NCBI RefSeq assembly: GCF_014201195.1
Contig: NZ_JACHDS010000001.1
Location: 124,001-188,000 of the forward strand
Direction: 5' to 3'
Length of the DNA: 64,000 nucleotides
Source: Nocardiopsis mwathae
Lineage (GTDB): Bacteria > Actinomycetota > Actinomycetes > Streptosporangiales > Streptosporangiaceae
In this document: positions 25,832-34,706 of the stretch, in pieces
Numbering within the stretch: the first letter of the stretch is position 1
Layout of the letters: every line of letters begins with the position of its first letter
Notes under the pieces: generated by a model
Seen by the model: the letters and a program-made list of their open reading frames with translations, nothing else
What the model was told of the DNA's origin: nothing
Databases searched by the model: none
Program-made: the position numbers and the translations under genes

Positions 25832-26788
25832 TCAGACGGCGCCGCCGAAGACGGGGTAGTGGTCGGAGTAGTCGTCGTAGGTGTAGTCCCTGCCCCACGA
25901 GCGGACCGTCCAGGGCTCACTCTTCACCGCGCGCGTCTCGTTGCGGTACGCCTGGGGTGCCGCCCCGTTGCGGATGGGCAGGACGTAGTCGAGGTGCTGG
26001 GGGGCCCAGCCCGGGTACTGGCCCTCGGCGACCGAGTTGGTGGTCGGGTCCCAGGAGTACTCGGCGCCGGTGAAGGTGGGGGCCACGGCGTCCAGTGTCT
26101 CGATCGCCTGGTCGTACTCGGCGGTGCCGCCGATGATGTTGAGGTCTCCGGCCAGGTAGACCTGTTCGTCGTCGGGGATGTCCTTGCCGTCGAGGAAGGA
26201 GCGGATCTGCGCCAGCTGACGGCTGCGGATGCGCGCGTCCTGGCCGCTGGTGCAGCCCCGGTCCTCGGACTGCATGTGTGTGCCGAGGACGTGCAGGGTG
26301 CCGTGGGGGGAGTCGATCTCGACGTAGGCGAAGCCCTTGTTGGAGAACCAGTCGGAACCGCAGGCCCGCGGGAAGATGTGCTGCTCCTGGCGGGTGATGG
26401 GCCAGACGCTGTGGATGCTCACGCCGCCGTTGGTGGTGGTCTCGGGGCGGTACCCGGTGGTGGTGTCCCAGCCGGACCTGGACCGGCCGACGACGGGGGT
26501 GCCGTGCGGGTACTTCTCGGAGACGGCCGCCCGCAGCCGGTCGCCGCTGGTGTTCTCGAACAGTTCCTGGAAGACGACCACGTCCTGGTCGGCGACGACA
26601 CCGTCGTCGGCGATGAGGTCGGCGCGCTTGTCCTGGCCCCAGTTGGGATAGAGGGCCTTGGGGAGGAGGAAGACGTTGTACGTGGCGATGGCGGGGGATG
26701 GCCTGTTCTCCGCCGATGCCGGTGCGATGCCCAGGAGGCCGGGAATCAGCAGGGCGGTCAGCAGGATGGAGGCTATTCGCTTGTACAT
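25832..26788 (-). CDS. Secreted sphingomyelin phosphodiesterase-type enzyme (EEP superfamily)
   Basis: 318 residues with a signal peptide (basic MYKR, hydrophobic 6-21, cleavage after ASA at 26). It follows the layout of Bacillus/Streptomyces sphingomyelinase C. Likely metal and catalytic residues are Asn38 (ATYNVF), Glu75 (FQELFEN), Asp215 and Asn217 (AGDLNIIGG) and His310 (DYSDHYPVF). Two cysteines (143 and 179) may form a disulfide. It would hydrolyse sphingomyelin or related phosphodiesters outside the cell, giving ceramide and phosphocholine or scavenging phosphate. The substrate is inferred from family similarity. Confidence 0.9.
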   Translation of the reverse strand: MYKRIASILLTALLIPGLLGIAPASAENRPSPAIATYNVFLLPKALYPNWGQDKRADLIADDGVVADQDVVVFQELFENTSGDRLRAAVSEKYPHGTPVVGRSRSGWDTTTGYRPETTTNGGVSIHSVWPITRQEQHIFPRACGSDWFSNKGFAYVEIDSPHGTLHVLGTHMQSEDRGCTSGQDARIRSRQLAQIRSFLDGKDIPDDEQVYLAGDLNIIGGTAEYDQAIETLDAVAPTFTGAEYSWDPTTNSVAEGQYPGWAPQHLDYVLPIRNGAAPQAYRNETRAVKSEPWTVRSWGRDYTYDDYSDHYPVFGGAV

Positions 26789-26843
26789 AGGGTCCCATTT
26801 TGGGCAAATTGGGACAATCTGAGGTTACTTGCGGGTAGCGAAA

Positions 26844-26873
26844 CGGCGGCGACCCGCCGTCGGATCGCCGCCG
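26844..26873 (-). terminator. Hairpin downstream of the UDP-sugar dehydrogenase gene
   Basis: CGGCGGCGA (26844-26852) pairs perfectly with TCGCCGCCG (26865-26873) over a 12-nt loop. It lies 80 bp after the dehydrogenase stop and before the sphingomyelinase gene start. Confidence 0.5.
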
Positions 26874-26952
26874 ATCGTCCCGTACGCAGGGAAACACGCA
26901 CGGGACGGCAGAGGTGGGGCGGGGAAGTCCGGGCGCCCCGAGCGAGAACGCC

Positions 26953-28320
26953 CTATGGCCGGCCCAGCGCCCGGTAGATCCACCCGCGCGCCCGCCAGTG
27001 GGCGGGGTCCAGCGCGTTGCGGCCGTCCACGATCCGCCGCTCGGCCACCACCTTGGCCAGCTCGTCGGGGTCGGCGTCGCGGAACTCGGCCCAGTCGGTC
27101 AGCAGCAGCACGACCTCGGCGTCGCGCACCGCCTCCACCATCGTGTGCGCGTACTTCAGCTCCGGGTGCACGCGCCGCGCGTTGTCCAGGGCCTCGGGGT
27201 CGTACACCGTCACCGTCGCCCCCAGCGAGGCGATCGTCGAGGCGACGTCCAGCGCCGGGGAGTCGCGGATGTCGTCGGAGTTCGGCTTGAACGACGCCCC
27301 CAGCACGCCCACCGTGCGCCCGGCGAACCCGCCGCCGATCAGAGTTCGCGCGATGTCGATCGTGCGCGCCCGGCGCCGCTGGTTGATGGCATCGACCTCG
27401 CGGAGGAACGACAGCGCCGGTTCCACCCCCAGCTCGTCGGCGCGCGCCATGAACGCGCGGATGTCCTTGGGCAGGCACCCGCCGCCGAAGCCGAGGCCGG
27501 GGCCGAGGAACTTCCCGCCGATCCGGTCGTCGTACGACAGTGCCTTGGCCAGCTGCATCACGTCGGCGCCGGCCGCCTCCGAAACCTCCGCCATGGCGTT
27601 GATGAAGGAGATCTTGGTGGCCAGGAACGCGTTGGCGGCGACCTTCACCAGCTCGGCGGTCTGCAGGTCGGTGACCAGGAACGGGATCTTCTGCTCGATC
27701 TGCGCGGCGGAGACCTCCCGCATGGCCTCCTCGACCCGGGGGGAGTCGGTGCCGATGACGATCCGGTCGGGGCGCAGGGTGTCCTCAACGCCGAAGCCCT
27801 CGCGCAGGAACTCCGGGCTCCACCCCAGCTCGACGTCGCGCCCGGCCGGGGCCAGGGTCTGCAGCCGCGCCGCCGCGCAGGCGGCGGTGCCCACCGGCAC
27901 GGTCGACTTGCCGATGACCACCGCCGGGCGGGTCAGCCGGGGGCCCAGCGCGTCGATGGCCGCGTCCAGGTAGGTGAGGTCGGCGGCGTTGGAGTCGGCG
28001 CGCTGGGGGGTGCCCACGCAGACGAAGTGGACGTCGGCGAACTCGGCGACCTCGTCGTAGGAGGTGGTGAACCGCAGGCGGCCGTCGGCCAGGTTGCGGC
28101 TGAGGATCTCCTCCAGGCCGGGCTCGTAGAAGGGCAGGCGTCCGGAGGACAGGGCGTCGATCTTGGCCTGGTCGACGTCGAGGCCCAGCACGTCGAACCC
28201 GAGTTCGGCCATGCAGGCGGCGTGTGTGGCACCCAGGTACCCCGTCCCGATGACGGAGATCCTTCTGGGGGCCGTCCGCGTGGGCTCAGCTCCGCTGAGC
28301 CGCTGCTTGTCTGCGACCAA
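26953..28320 (-). CDS. ugd: UDP-glucose 6-dehydrogenase (nucleotide-sugar dehydrogenase)
   Basis: Two-step NAD oxidation of UDP-glucose to UDP-glucuronate. The 455 residues match the UDPGDH family. The N-terminal Rossmann motif is ISVIGTGYLGATHAACMAELG (from about 21), the central domain holds KAALSYDDRIGGKFLGPGLG-like sequence, and the catalytic Cys sits in GFGGGCLPKDIRAF. The C-terminal UDP-binding part includes VGVLGASFKPNSDDIRDSPAL. It is the first gene of the surface-polymer region and would supply a uronic acid. A 420-bp gap upstream should hold its promoter. Confidence 0.92.
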   Translation of the reverse strand: MVADKQRLSGAEPTRTAPRRISVIGTGYLGATHAACMAELGFDVLGLDVDQAKIDALSSGRLPFYEPGLEEILSRNLADGRLRFTTSYDEVAEFADVHFVCVGTPQRADSNAADLTYLDAAIDALGPRLTRPAVVIGKSTVPVGTAACAAARLQTLAPAGRDVELGWSPEFLREGFGVEDTLRPDRIVIGTDSPRVEEAMREVSAAQIEQKIPFLVTDLQTAELVKVAANAFLATKISFINAMAEVSEAAGADVMQLAKALSYDDRIGGKFLGPGLGFGGGCLPKDIRAFMARADELGVEPALSFLREVDAINQRRRARTIDIARTLIGGGFAGRTVGVLGASFKPNSDDIRDSPALDVASTIASLGATVTVYDPEALDNARRVHPELKYAHTMVEAVRDAEVVLLLTDWAEFRDADPDELAKVVAERRIVDGRNALDPAHWRARGWIYRALGRP

Positions 28321-28740
28321 TGGTCCAAGTTCCTCTCTCGACTGCTGCCGCGTTCAGGCCCTTCGTGCGTGGTCGATCGCCTGAGTGCGCTCGGCTGAAC
28401 CGGCCCTGGCATGGTAGTACCGGCGGGACGCCTGATGAACCTGGGGATGAGCTGGTCCCGGCCCGTTACGGGGGAGCGGTGTCATGTGCTGGGGCGGGTG
28501 ATCACCGGTGGTGTTCCGGGGTCGGTGGATTTCCCGCATAGTGCGTCCCCGTGCGCCGTCGATCGGTTGCGTCCGTTAGTTGTGACATTGCCGCCGGACG
28601 GTCCCCGTACAACCCGTACTTGATCCCAAGACGGTATGGATGGCGCAAGGGGCGCAGGATTCGTCAGATCGTGCGATGAATTCTGGCAGTTCGCGAGTGC
28701 GTCGTCGAACCCGAGACTACCCAGCGGTAGGCGCGGCGCC
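28321..28740. other. Intergenic region upstream of ugd
   Basis: 420 bp with lower GC than its flanks. It should carry the ugd promoter on the minus strand and the end of the membrane-protein transcript. Short ORFs here have no ribosome sites or recognisable content. I see no clear hairpin, repeat or RNA gene. Confidence 0.5.
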
Positions 28741-29436
28741 TCAGCGGCGGTCCTCGTCGCCGAACACCCGGGTGTGCGACGCCGCCCCCGGGGCCGGACG
28801 ATCCCAGCCGGGCTCCGCGGCCCCGGTCTGCGGATCACGGCGGAACGGGATCGTCGTGTTGGCATCTCCGCCTGTACCGGGGCCGACGGCGTGCGGCGGC
28901 GCGTCGAACCGCTGCGCGCCCGGGCCCGGCTCGCCCTCGGGCTCGCGGCGGCCGGGGCCGGGCTGCGGCGGGACGGCACCGGGATCGCCCGCCGCGACGG
29001 TCGGCGCCACCGGCCCGGCCTGCGGCATCGCGGAGCGGCGCCACCGCGAGGGCGCCAGCGCCGAGATGAACAGCAGTGTGCCCAGCGGCAGGGCGATCGG
29101 CAGCGCCGGACCCACCGGGTGGAAGAACGTGCCCTGCGCGATCCACCCGGGCAGCGCCGCGCTGAGCGACGCCGGGTTCAGCACCGGCCACAGGGAGAAC
29201 GCCAGGATCAGCCCGCCGGAGACCAGCGCCGCCAGGGGCGAGACGCGCGCTCCGGCGAGGAACCCGCAGACCACCCCGATGAGCATCAGCACGGCGACCG
29301 CCGGCATGACCAGGGGGGCGCCGAAGCCCTCGCCCCGCAGTACCGGTTCGACACCGGTGGCCGCCCACGCGACGCCCAGCCACAGCAGGGGCGTGAGGAT
29401 CAGACCGACCACCAGCCCGATCAGGTGGCGCAACAT
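28741..29436 (-). CDS. Predicted four-helix membrane protein with disordered C-terminal tail
   Basis: 231 residues from the ATG at 29436, which follows GAGGAGG. Hydrophobic segments lie at about 4-26, 43-64, 68-86 and 104-126. The last roughly 95 residues are Pro/Gly/Arg-rich, cytoplasmic and low complexity, ending in FGDEDRR. It resembles actinobacterial membrane proteins of unknown function found beside LCP genes. It is read after the LCP ligase gene (180 bp gap), so a role in cell-envelope assembly is possible but only suggested by position. Confidence 0.75.
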   Translation of the reverse strand: MLRHLIGLVVGLILTPLLWLGVAWAATGVEPVLRGEGFGAPLVMPAVAVLMLIGVVCGFLAGARVSPLAALVSGGLILAFSLWPVLNPASLSAALPGWIAQGTFFHPVGPALPIALPLGTLLFISALAPSRWRRSAMPQAGPVAPTVAAGDPGAVPPQPGPGRREPEGEPGPGAQRFDAPPHAVGPGTGGDANTTIPFRRDPQTGAAEPGWDRPAPGAASHTRVFGDEDRR

Positions 29437-29615
29437 GGGGCCTCCTCGCGGCTCGGCGCCGGGGGCCTGCCCGGCGGATCGTCCCCGGCTCGCGGCCCCG
29501 GACGGCCGCTCGCCTGCCGGTGGGCATCCGCCGAACCCGCCCCGGCCCGTTTCCGGTCGTGGCCTTCCAGGATACCGGCCCACATCGGGGGAAAAGGGGT
29601 GCGGGACACCCCGCC

Positions 29616-31142
29616 TCAGTCACCGCAGACGTTGTCCCTGGCGGTGGAGGTCCGGACCCGGCTGCGCTCGCCCGCGCTCGGTTCCGGTGTCGGCTCCGCG
29701 GCCGCGGCCCCCTGCGGCGCGTCGAGACCCGTATAGGTGAACCCGACCACGACCTGGACCTCCGCGCCCAGCGTGGAGTCCTCCTGCAGCCGGGCGTCGG
29801 GCACGGCGTCGGCGACGAGTTCGGCCGCCCTCTTGCGCTGGGGTGCGTGCCGGACCAGCGTCGTCGGAACGTCTGCGGACGACCAGTCCTGCGCCGCCGC
29901 CGGGACCTGGAACCCGGCGCCGGTGAACTCCGCGCGCGCCCGGTTCCCCTGCCCCGGTGTTCCGGTGCCGTTGAAGATCTGCACCCGGATGTCGCCGGGG
30001 CGCAGGTCGCCCGGGGCGTCGCCGGGGTCCGCGGTCTCCCCCCTGCCGGCCGCCTGCTCGGGGTCGGTGATCGGCTTGTCCGCGGCGATCTGCGCGAACA
30101 GCCGGTCCGCCGCCCTGCGGTTCCAAGTGACCGCGACGTCACCGCGCGGTGTCCAGTAGGCGGTGTCGTCCAACGGGACCTGGGTGAAGGACACGTCGTC
30201 GAGCCCGATGTCGCTGAGCCGGTTGGCGAGCTGGTTGATGGTCCTGGTGTCCAGGCCCTCGTCGACGGTGACGGAGCCCAGCGCGTGATCGAGGAAGGCG
30301 GAGAGCCGCCGCGGGTCGCTCAGCGTGTCGGAGCCCAGCGCCTTGTCGAGCAGCGCCGAGAGGACCTGCTGCTGGCGGTCGATCCGGTCGAGGTCGCCGC
30401 CGGCCGTCTTGCGGGTGCGGGCGAAGGCGAGCGCCTCGGCGCCGTCGACCTGGTGGGTGCCGGCGTCCATGTCCAGCTGGGCCTTGGGGTCATCGATGGG
30501 TTCGGGCAGACACACCTCGATGCCGTCCAGGGCGTCCACGACGTCGACGAAGCCGGTGAAGTCGACCTCGACGTAGTGGTCGATGCGCACCCGCGTCAGG
30601 GTCTCCACCGTCTGCACGGTGAGCTGCGGGCCGCCGAAGGCGTAGGCGGCGTTGATCTTGTTCTCGCCGTGGCCGGGGATGTCCACCCAGGAGTCGCGGG
30701 GGATGCCGACGACGGTGATCTCGTCGCGATCGTTGTTCAGGTGCACCAGCATCATCGTGTCGGAGCGCTCCCCTCCGATGTGCCCGACCCCCAGGCCGCT
30801 CTGGTCCTCCGGGCTGACGCCCTCGCGGCTGTCGGATCCGATCACCAGGAAGTCGAGAGCGCCCTTGGGGCCGGCGTCGGGCCGGTCGACCAGGCCGCCG
30901 AAGACGTCGAACCGGTTGAGCTGGCCGGACATCCAGCCGGTGATCGCCCAGGCCGTGCCGGACGCCAGCAGCACGACGACCGACATCGACCCGGCGAACA
31001 GCAGCGCCCACCGCTTGCGGCGCACCGTGGGGTCGGGCAGCGGCAGAGGGTCGCGCGCGGGCGGGGTGCCCCCGCGGCTGCCGGGGGGTGTGGGCGCCGA
31101 ACGTACCCGGCGGAACTCCGGCTCGTTCTTCCGCTCGCTCAT
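29616..31142 (-). CDS. LytR-CpsA-Psr (LCP) family glycopolymer ligase with LytR_C domain
   Basis: LCP enzymes transfer polyprenyl-phosphate-linked glycopolymers to peptidoglycan outside the membrane. It has 508 residues from the ATG at 31142, with GGAGGACAGAC in front. A basic cytoplasmic tail, one TM helix (about 65-88) and the LCP domain follow in order: GSDSRE, GERSDTMMLVHL, GIPRDSWVDIPG, KINAAYAFGG, and ARTRKTAGGDLDRIDRQQ. A C-terminal LytR_C domain (IRVQIFNGTGTPGQGNRAR) is present. It is divergent from an ExoA-like glycosyltransferase. A second LCP protein is encoded at 52967-54445. Confidence 0.93.
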   Translation of the reverse strand: MSERKNEPEFRRVRSAPTPPGSRGGTPPARDPLPLPDPTVRRKRWALLFAGSMSVVVLLASGTAWAITGWMSGQLNRFDVFGGLVDRPDAGPKGALDFLVIGSDSREGVSPEDQSGLGVGHIGGERSDTMMLVHLNNDRDEITVVGIPRDSWVDIPGHGENKINAAYAFGGPQLTVQTVETLTRVRIDHYVEVDFTGFVDVVDALDGIEVCLPEPIDDPKAQLDMDAGTHQVDGAEALAFARTRKTAGGDLDRIDRQQQVLSALLDKALGSDTLSDPRRLSAFLDHALGSVTVDEGLDTRTINQLANRLSDIGLDDVSFTQVPLDDTAYWTPRGDVAVTWNRRAADRLFAQIAADKPITDPEQAAGRGETADPGDAPGDLRPGDIRVQIFNGTGTPGQGNRARAEFTGAGFQVPAAAQDWSSADVPTTLVRHAPQRKRAAELVADAVPDARLQEDSTLGAEVQVVVGFTYTGLDAPQGAAAAEPTPEPSAGERSRVRTSTARDNVCGD

Positions 31143-31467
31143 GTCTGTCCTCCCCGACACCGGCGTGTCGTCCCCCGGCACTGGCTTCCCTAGGTTGTCA
31201 CCCAATCCACCGATGGGTCACCGGATGTCGGTCCTCGGCGTGTTGTCGCCCGGTCCGTGACACGGGCGGAGCCGTCGCGTGAGCGGGCACCGGGCAGGGG
31301 AGAGGGGGAGGCGGGCGGCGGCGGTGAGCAGGGCCGGATCCGGCCGGGACAGCCGGTACCGTTACCTGCGGAGCACCCGGCCCCGTCCCCCGCGCCGTGC
31401 GGGCGGAGTGGCCGGCGGGCGCTCCACGTCATTGACCCGCCCCCTGGTGACCAACTTGGAATCGACC
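31143..31467. other. Divergent promoter region, LCP ligase / ExoA-like glycosyltransferase
   Basis: About 325 bp between two divergent starts. It contains the open but unconserved 5' extension of the glycosyltransferase frame. I see no repeat or recognised operator. Confidence 0.45.
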
Positions 31468-32469
31468 GTGACCTGGCCTGCCGTATCGGTTGTCATGCCC
31501 GTCCTGAACGAGGAGCGCCACCTCGGCGCCGCAGTGCGGCACGTCCTCGCCCAGGAGTACCCGGGCGAGCTCGAAGTCGTGCTCGCCGTCGGACCGTCGA
31601 CGGACCGCACCCAGGAGGTCGCCGACGCGCTGGCGGCCGCCGACCCCCGGGTGAAGGTGGTGGCCAACCCCACCGGCCGCACCCCGGCCGGGTTGAACGC
31701 CGCGATCCAGGCGTCCTCCCACACCGTCGTCGCCCGCATCGACGGCCACGCCATGATGCCCTCCGACTACCTGCGGGTGGCCGTGGAGACCCTGGAGGAG
31801 ACAGGCGCGGACAACGTCGGCGGCATCATGGCCGCCGAGGGCGAGACCCCCTGGGAGCAGGCCGTCGCCGCCGCCATGACCTCCAAGGTCGGGGTCGGCA
31901 ACGCGCGCTTCCACACCGGAGGCGAGGGCGGCCCGGCCGACACCGTCTACCTGGGCGTGTTCCGGCGCTCGGCGCTCGACCGGGTGGACGGCTACGACGA
32001 GGCGTTCCTGCGCGCCCAGGACTGGGAGATGAACCACCGCATCCGCAGCACCGGCGGCGTCGTGTGGTTCCAGCCGCGCATGCGCGTCTCCTACCGGCCG
32101 CGGCCCGACGCCAAGGCGCTGGCCAAGCAGTACTTCCACTACGGCCGGTGGCGGCGCGTGGTGGCCCGCCAGCACAAGGGCACGATCAACCTCCGCTACC
32201 TGGCGCCGCCGATGGCGGTCACCGCCATCCTCGTCGGCCTGGTCGCCGGGTTCGCGTTCTGGCCGGCCTGGATCGTTCCGGGCGCCTATGCCGCCGCGAT
32301 CCTGGCGGCGTCGGTGCCCCTGGGCCGCGGGCTGCCGGCCGGCGCGCGGGTGGCCATCCCCGTCGCGCTCGCCACCATGCACATGGCCTGGGGCGTCGGC
32401 TTCATCACCAGCCCGCGCGGCCTGGGCGCCGACTCCCGCACCGCCCGCGCCAACCGCACCACCGCCTGA
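31468..32469 (+). CDS. Family 2 glycosyltransferase (succinoglycan ExoA-like)
   Basis: 333 residues if the GTG at 31468 is used, so the protein begins MTWPAVSVVMPVLNEERHL as relatives do. In-frame GTG 31447, TTG 31432 and an ATG at 31279 are alternatives with no better ribosome site. GT-A features are VGPSTDRT, RIDGHAMMP in place of a DxD, and RAQDWEMNHRIRSTGG. Two C-terminal hydrophobic segments follow (about 245-268 and 270-290). It is expected to add a sugar to a polymer precursor on the cytoplasmic face of the membrane. Confidence 0.87.
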   Translation: MTWPAVSVVMPVLNEERHLGAAVRHVLAQEYPGELEVVLAVGPSTDRTQEVADALAAADPRVKVVANPTGRTPAGLNAAIQASSHTVVARIDGHAMMPSDYLRVAVETLEETGADNVGGIMAAEGETPWEQAVAAAMTSKVGVGNARFHTGGEGGPADTVYLGVFRRSALDRVDGYDEAFLRAQDWEMNHRIRSTGGVVWFQPRMRVSYRPRPDAKALAKQYFHYGRWRRVVARQHKGTINLRYLAPPMAVTAILVGLVAGFAFWPAWIVPGAYAAAILAASVPLGRGLPAGARVAIPVALATMHMAWGVGFITSPRGLGADSRTARANRTTA

Positions 32470-32540
32470 CCCGCTCCTGCGACGGTCTCGGGTGGACACC
32501 TCGAACCCGCGCGGAGATCCGAACCGTTCGCCCGAGATCG

Positions 32541-33323
32541 TCACGGGGAGCCGGGGGACCGGAGGGCCCTGAGGACCCCCGGGATGTCGTCCACGACCAC
32601 CGCGTCGACACCGGCGTCGGCGAACCGCGCGGCGTCCGCGGGGTCGGGGCACCAGGAGACGACCTCCAGCCCGGCGCGGTGCGCGACGTCGACCGTGTAG
32701 CCGACCGCACGGCGGCCGGGACGCGGCTCGTCCCCGGCCGGCCCGAAGGAGCGCGCGTCGATGGCGACCAGCTCGCAGCCCAGCCCGGCGGCTCCGGCCA
32801 CGGCCTGGTCCAGCGGGTTGCGCACGAACGGCATCCACGCCGTGGGAACCTCGGGCGCCTCGGCGTGCACGGCCAGCAGCGCCGCCGGGTCGAAGGAGCA
32901 GACGAAAAGGCGGCGCCGCCGCGCCTCCCGCCGCAGCGCGGGCAGCAGCAGCGACATCGTGCGCCGGGCCGGCGGGTCGGCGGCGTCCTCCATCACCGTC
33001 TTGACGTCCACGTCCAGCCCGATGTGCTCGGGCACGGCCGCGACCGCCTCCTCCAGGGTGGCCAGGCCGTGTGCCGCGCACTCCGCGGCGGGGAGGTCCA
33101 CGATCGCGCGGCCGTCGTCCAGCGCCGCGTTGTGGTAGAGCACCAATCGGTCGTCGGCGGTGCGCCGGACGTCGATCTCGATCCACGTCGCGCCCTGCTC
33201 GACCGCGGCCAGGAGCGAGGCGACCGTGTTCTCCGGGTGGCCGTGCTCCCCATCGGCTCCGCCGTCTCCGCGGCCGGCCCCGCGGTGCCCGATGACCTCG
33301 GTCGGGCTGAACACGCCGCTCAC
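32541..33323 (-). CDS. Glycerophosphodiester phosphodiesterase family protein
   Basis: 260 residues, GDPD TIM-barrel. The signature is VIGHRGAGR (10-18) with catalytic His, HPENTVASL with Glu, WIEIDVRRTADDRLVLYHN with the metal-binding Glu/Asp and second His, then LDVDVK. There is no signal peptide, so it should be cytoplasmic. Its GTG start overlaps the stop of the cytidylyltransferase gene by 4 nt (GTGA). Known relatives release glycerol-3-phosphate from phosphodiesters or trim teichoic-acid-like chains. The pairing with a cytidylyltransferase suggests polyol-phosphate metabolism. Confidence 0.9.
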   Translation of the reverse strand: MSGVFSPTEVIGHRGAGRGDGGADGEHGHPENTVASLLAAVEQGATWIEIDVRRTADDRLVLYHNAALDDGRAIVDLPAAECAAHGLATLEEAVAAVPEHIGLDVDVKTVMEDAADPPARRTMSLLLPALRREARRRRLFVCSFDPAALLAVHAEAPEVPTAWMPFVRNPLDQAVAGAAGLGCELVAIDARSFGPAGDEPRPGRRAVGYTVDVAHRAGLEVVSWCPDPADAARFADAGVDAVVVDDIPGVLRALRSPGSP

Positions 33324-34156
33324 CGCGTCCTCCGCGACCCGGGGCCGCCGTCCTGTCCCGGGCGGGCGTCGCGCAGGCGCAGCAGGACCTCGGCGATCTC
33401 GACGTCGCCGGGGTTGGTCACCTTGATGTTGGTCTCCTCACCCGCGATGACGCGGACCTCCTCGTCGGGCAGGTAGCGCAGTACCACCCCGCAGTCGTCG
33501 GTGGCGACCAGGCCGGGGTCGGCCAGGGCGAGGTCGTAGGCGCGGCGGATCACGTCCAGCCGGAAGCCCTGCGGGGTCTGCATCCGGCGCAGCGTGCTGC
33601 GCGGCGGAACGTCGCGGACGGCCTCGCCGCCCGAGGCACCCGGGCCGACCGCCACCACCGTGTCGGAGGAGGGCACCGCGACCCCGACGGCGCCGACGTC
33701 GGCGAGCGCGTCGACGCAGCGTGCGATGGCGGCCTGGGTGACCAGGGGCCGCGCGGCGTCGTGCAGCAGGACCAGGTCGGTGCCGGGCCGGTGGTCCAGG
33801 GCACGCAGCGCGGCGTGCGAGGTGGCGGTGCGGGTGGCGCCGCCCGGCAGGATCGCCGAGACCTTGGCGTAGGGGGCGGTCGGCGCGCCGCCCTTCGTGC
33901 CCAGCCCGGCGTCGGCGACGATCTTGTCGACCTCCGCCGACCGGTCGGCGACCATCAGCACGATGACGTCGTCGACCTGCGGCGACGCGCAGAACGCCGC
34001 GATGGCGTGCTCGATGACCGGCCGTCCGGCCAGTGGCAGCAGCTGCTTGGGGAGCGCTGAGCCCATGCGGGTGCCGATTCCGCCGGCCAGTACGGCGGCG
34101 GTCACATGGGGTCGGGCGCCGCCGGGTGCGGGTCCGGTGGCGGCGTCGGTCGGCAT
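33320..34156 (-). CDS. ispD: IspD/TarI-type cytidylyltransferase
   Basis: 278 residues from the ATG at 34156 (GAGGAGAGG upstream). It transfers CMP to a polyol phosphate. Motifs are AAVLAGGIGTRMGSALPKQLLPL (residues about 19-41), VLLHDAARPLV, the RMQTPQGF loop and VTNPGDVEIAE near the end, as in IspD. The nearest reactions are methylerythritol-4-phosphate (isoprenoid MEP pathway) or ribitol-5-phosphate (TarI). The sequence alone does not decide. The 4-nt overlap with a GDPD gene and the surrounding teichoic-like locus make a polyol substrate possible. It is about 45 residues longer than usual owing to N- and C-terminal extensions. Confidence 0.88.
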   Translation of the reverse strand: MPTDAATGPAPGGARPHVTAAVLAGGIGTRMGSALPKQLLPLAGRPVIEHAIAAFCASPQVDDVIVLMVADRSAEVDKIVADAGLGTKGGAPTAPYAKVSAILPGGATRTATSHAALRALDHRPGTDLVLLHDAARPLVTQAAIARCVDALADVGAVGVAVPSSDTVVAVGPGASGGEAVRDVPPRSTLRRMQTPQGFRLDVIRRAYDLALADPGLVATDDCGVVLRYLPDEEVRVIAGEETNIKVTNPGDVEIAEVLLRLRDARPGQDGGPGSRRTR

Positions 34157-34706
34157 CGGTCGGCCTCTCCTCGGAGGGGTGCGGGGACGCGTGCGGGGAT
34201 GAGGGAGCGCGGCGGACCGGTGGCGCCCGACCCTGCGGTCCTCGTCAGCCGAGGTTAGCGGACTCCGTTCGGCGGCCCCCGGGCCTGCGGCCCCCGGGCC
34301 TGCGGCCCCCGGGCCTGCGGCCCCCGGGCCTGCGGCCCCGTCGGCGGGGGGCCGGGTGGCGGCGGGACGCCCTGGTTGAACCATCCTTCCGGAAGCGCGG
34401 GTACTCTGAGGACGCCTGAACGGGTTCCCGGTGGTCCGCTGCTGTGACAAGATCGGGCGCCGAGGCCGAAGGGCGCGCCCACGCGGCCGCGGCCGATGCG
34501 GAGAAGGCCCCGGCCGTCCGTCCCCGGGCCGCGGGGCTCGACGCGGCGCCGCACCCGCGGTCGCATCCGGGCCGACCCGGCCGCCGGTGTCCGTCCCCGT
34601 TCCGCGCGGCGCTGACAGCCGGCAATGCCGTGGGCGCGCGTACGGTGTCCGCTGTTCCCTGTTCGTTCCCTGTTCTTTTGCAGACCGCATCCCCGAGGAG
34701 GTGGCG
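34157..34706. other. Divergent intergenic region between the cytidylyltransferase and ABC permease genes
   Basis: 550 bp without a convincing gene. The long ORFs across it are low-complexity and lack ribosome sites. It contains the 15-bp tandem array at 34276-34335 and must carry two divergent promoters. I see nothing else. Confidence 0.55.
34276..34335. repeat. Four perfect tandem copies of a 15-bp GC unit
   Basis: CCCCCGGGCCTGCGG is repeated exactly four times (34276, 34291, 34306, 34321). Each unit contains the SmaI-type palindrome CCCGGG, so the array can form small hairpins. It lies between divergent start regions, about 120 bp from the cytidylyltransferase start. Copy number is likely to vary between strains. 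Confidence 0.95.

Noticed and set aside
28411-28623. 70-codon plus ORF upstream of ugd
   Set aside because: No ribosome site, no recognisable content, and it lies in a likely promoter region.
26914-31193. Long plus-strand ORFs over ugd and the LCP gene
   Set aside because: Antisense shadows of well-supported minus-strand genes. Their translations match no fold.
32478-32532. Weak inverted repeat between the ExoA-like and GDPD genes resembling the palindrome family
   Set aside because: GACGGTCTCGGGTG is not an exact match to the family core and the arms are imperfect. It may be an ordinary terminator.
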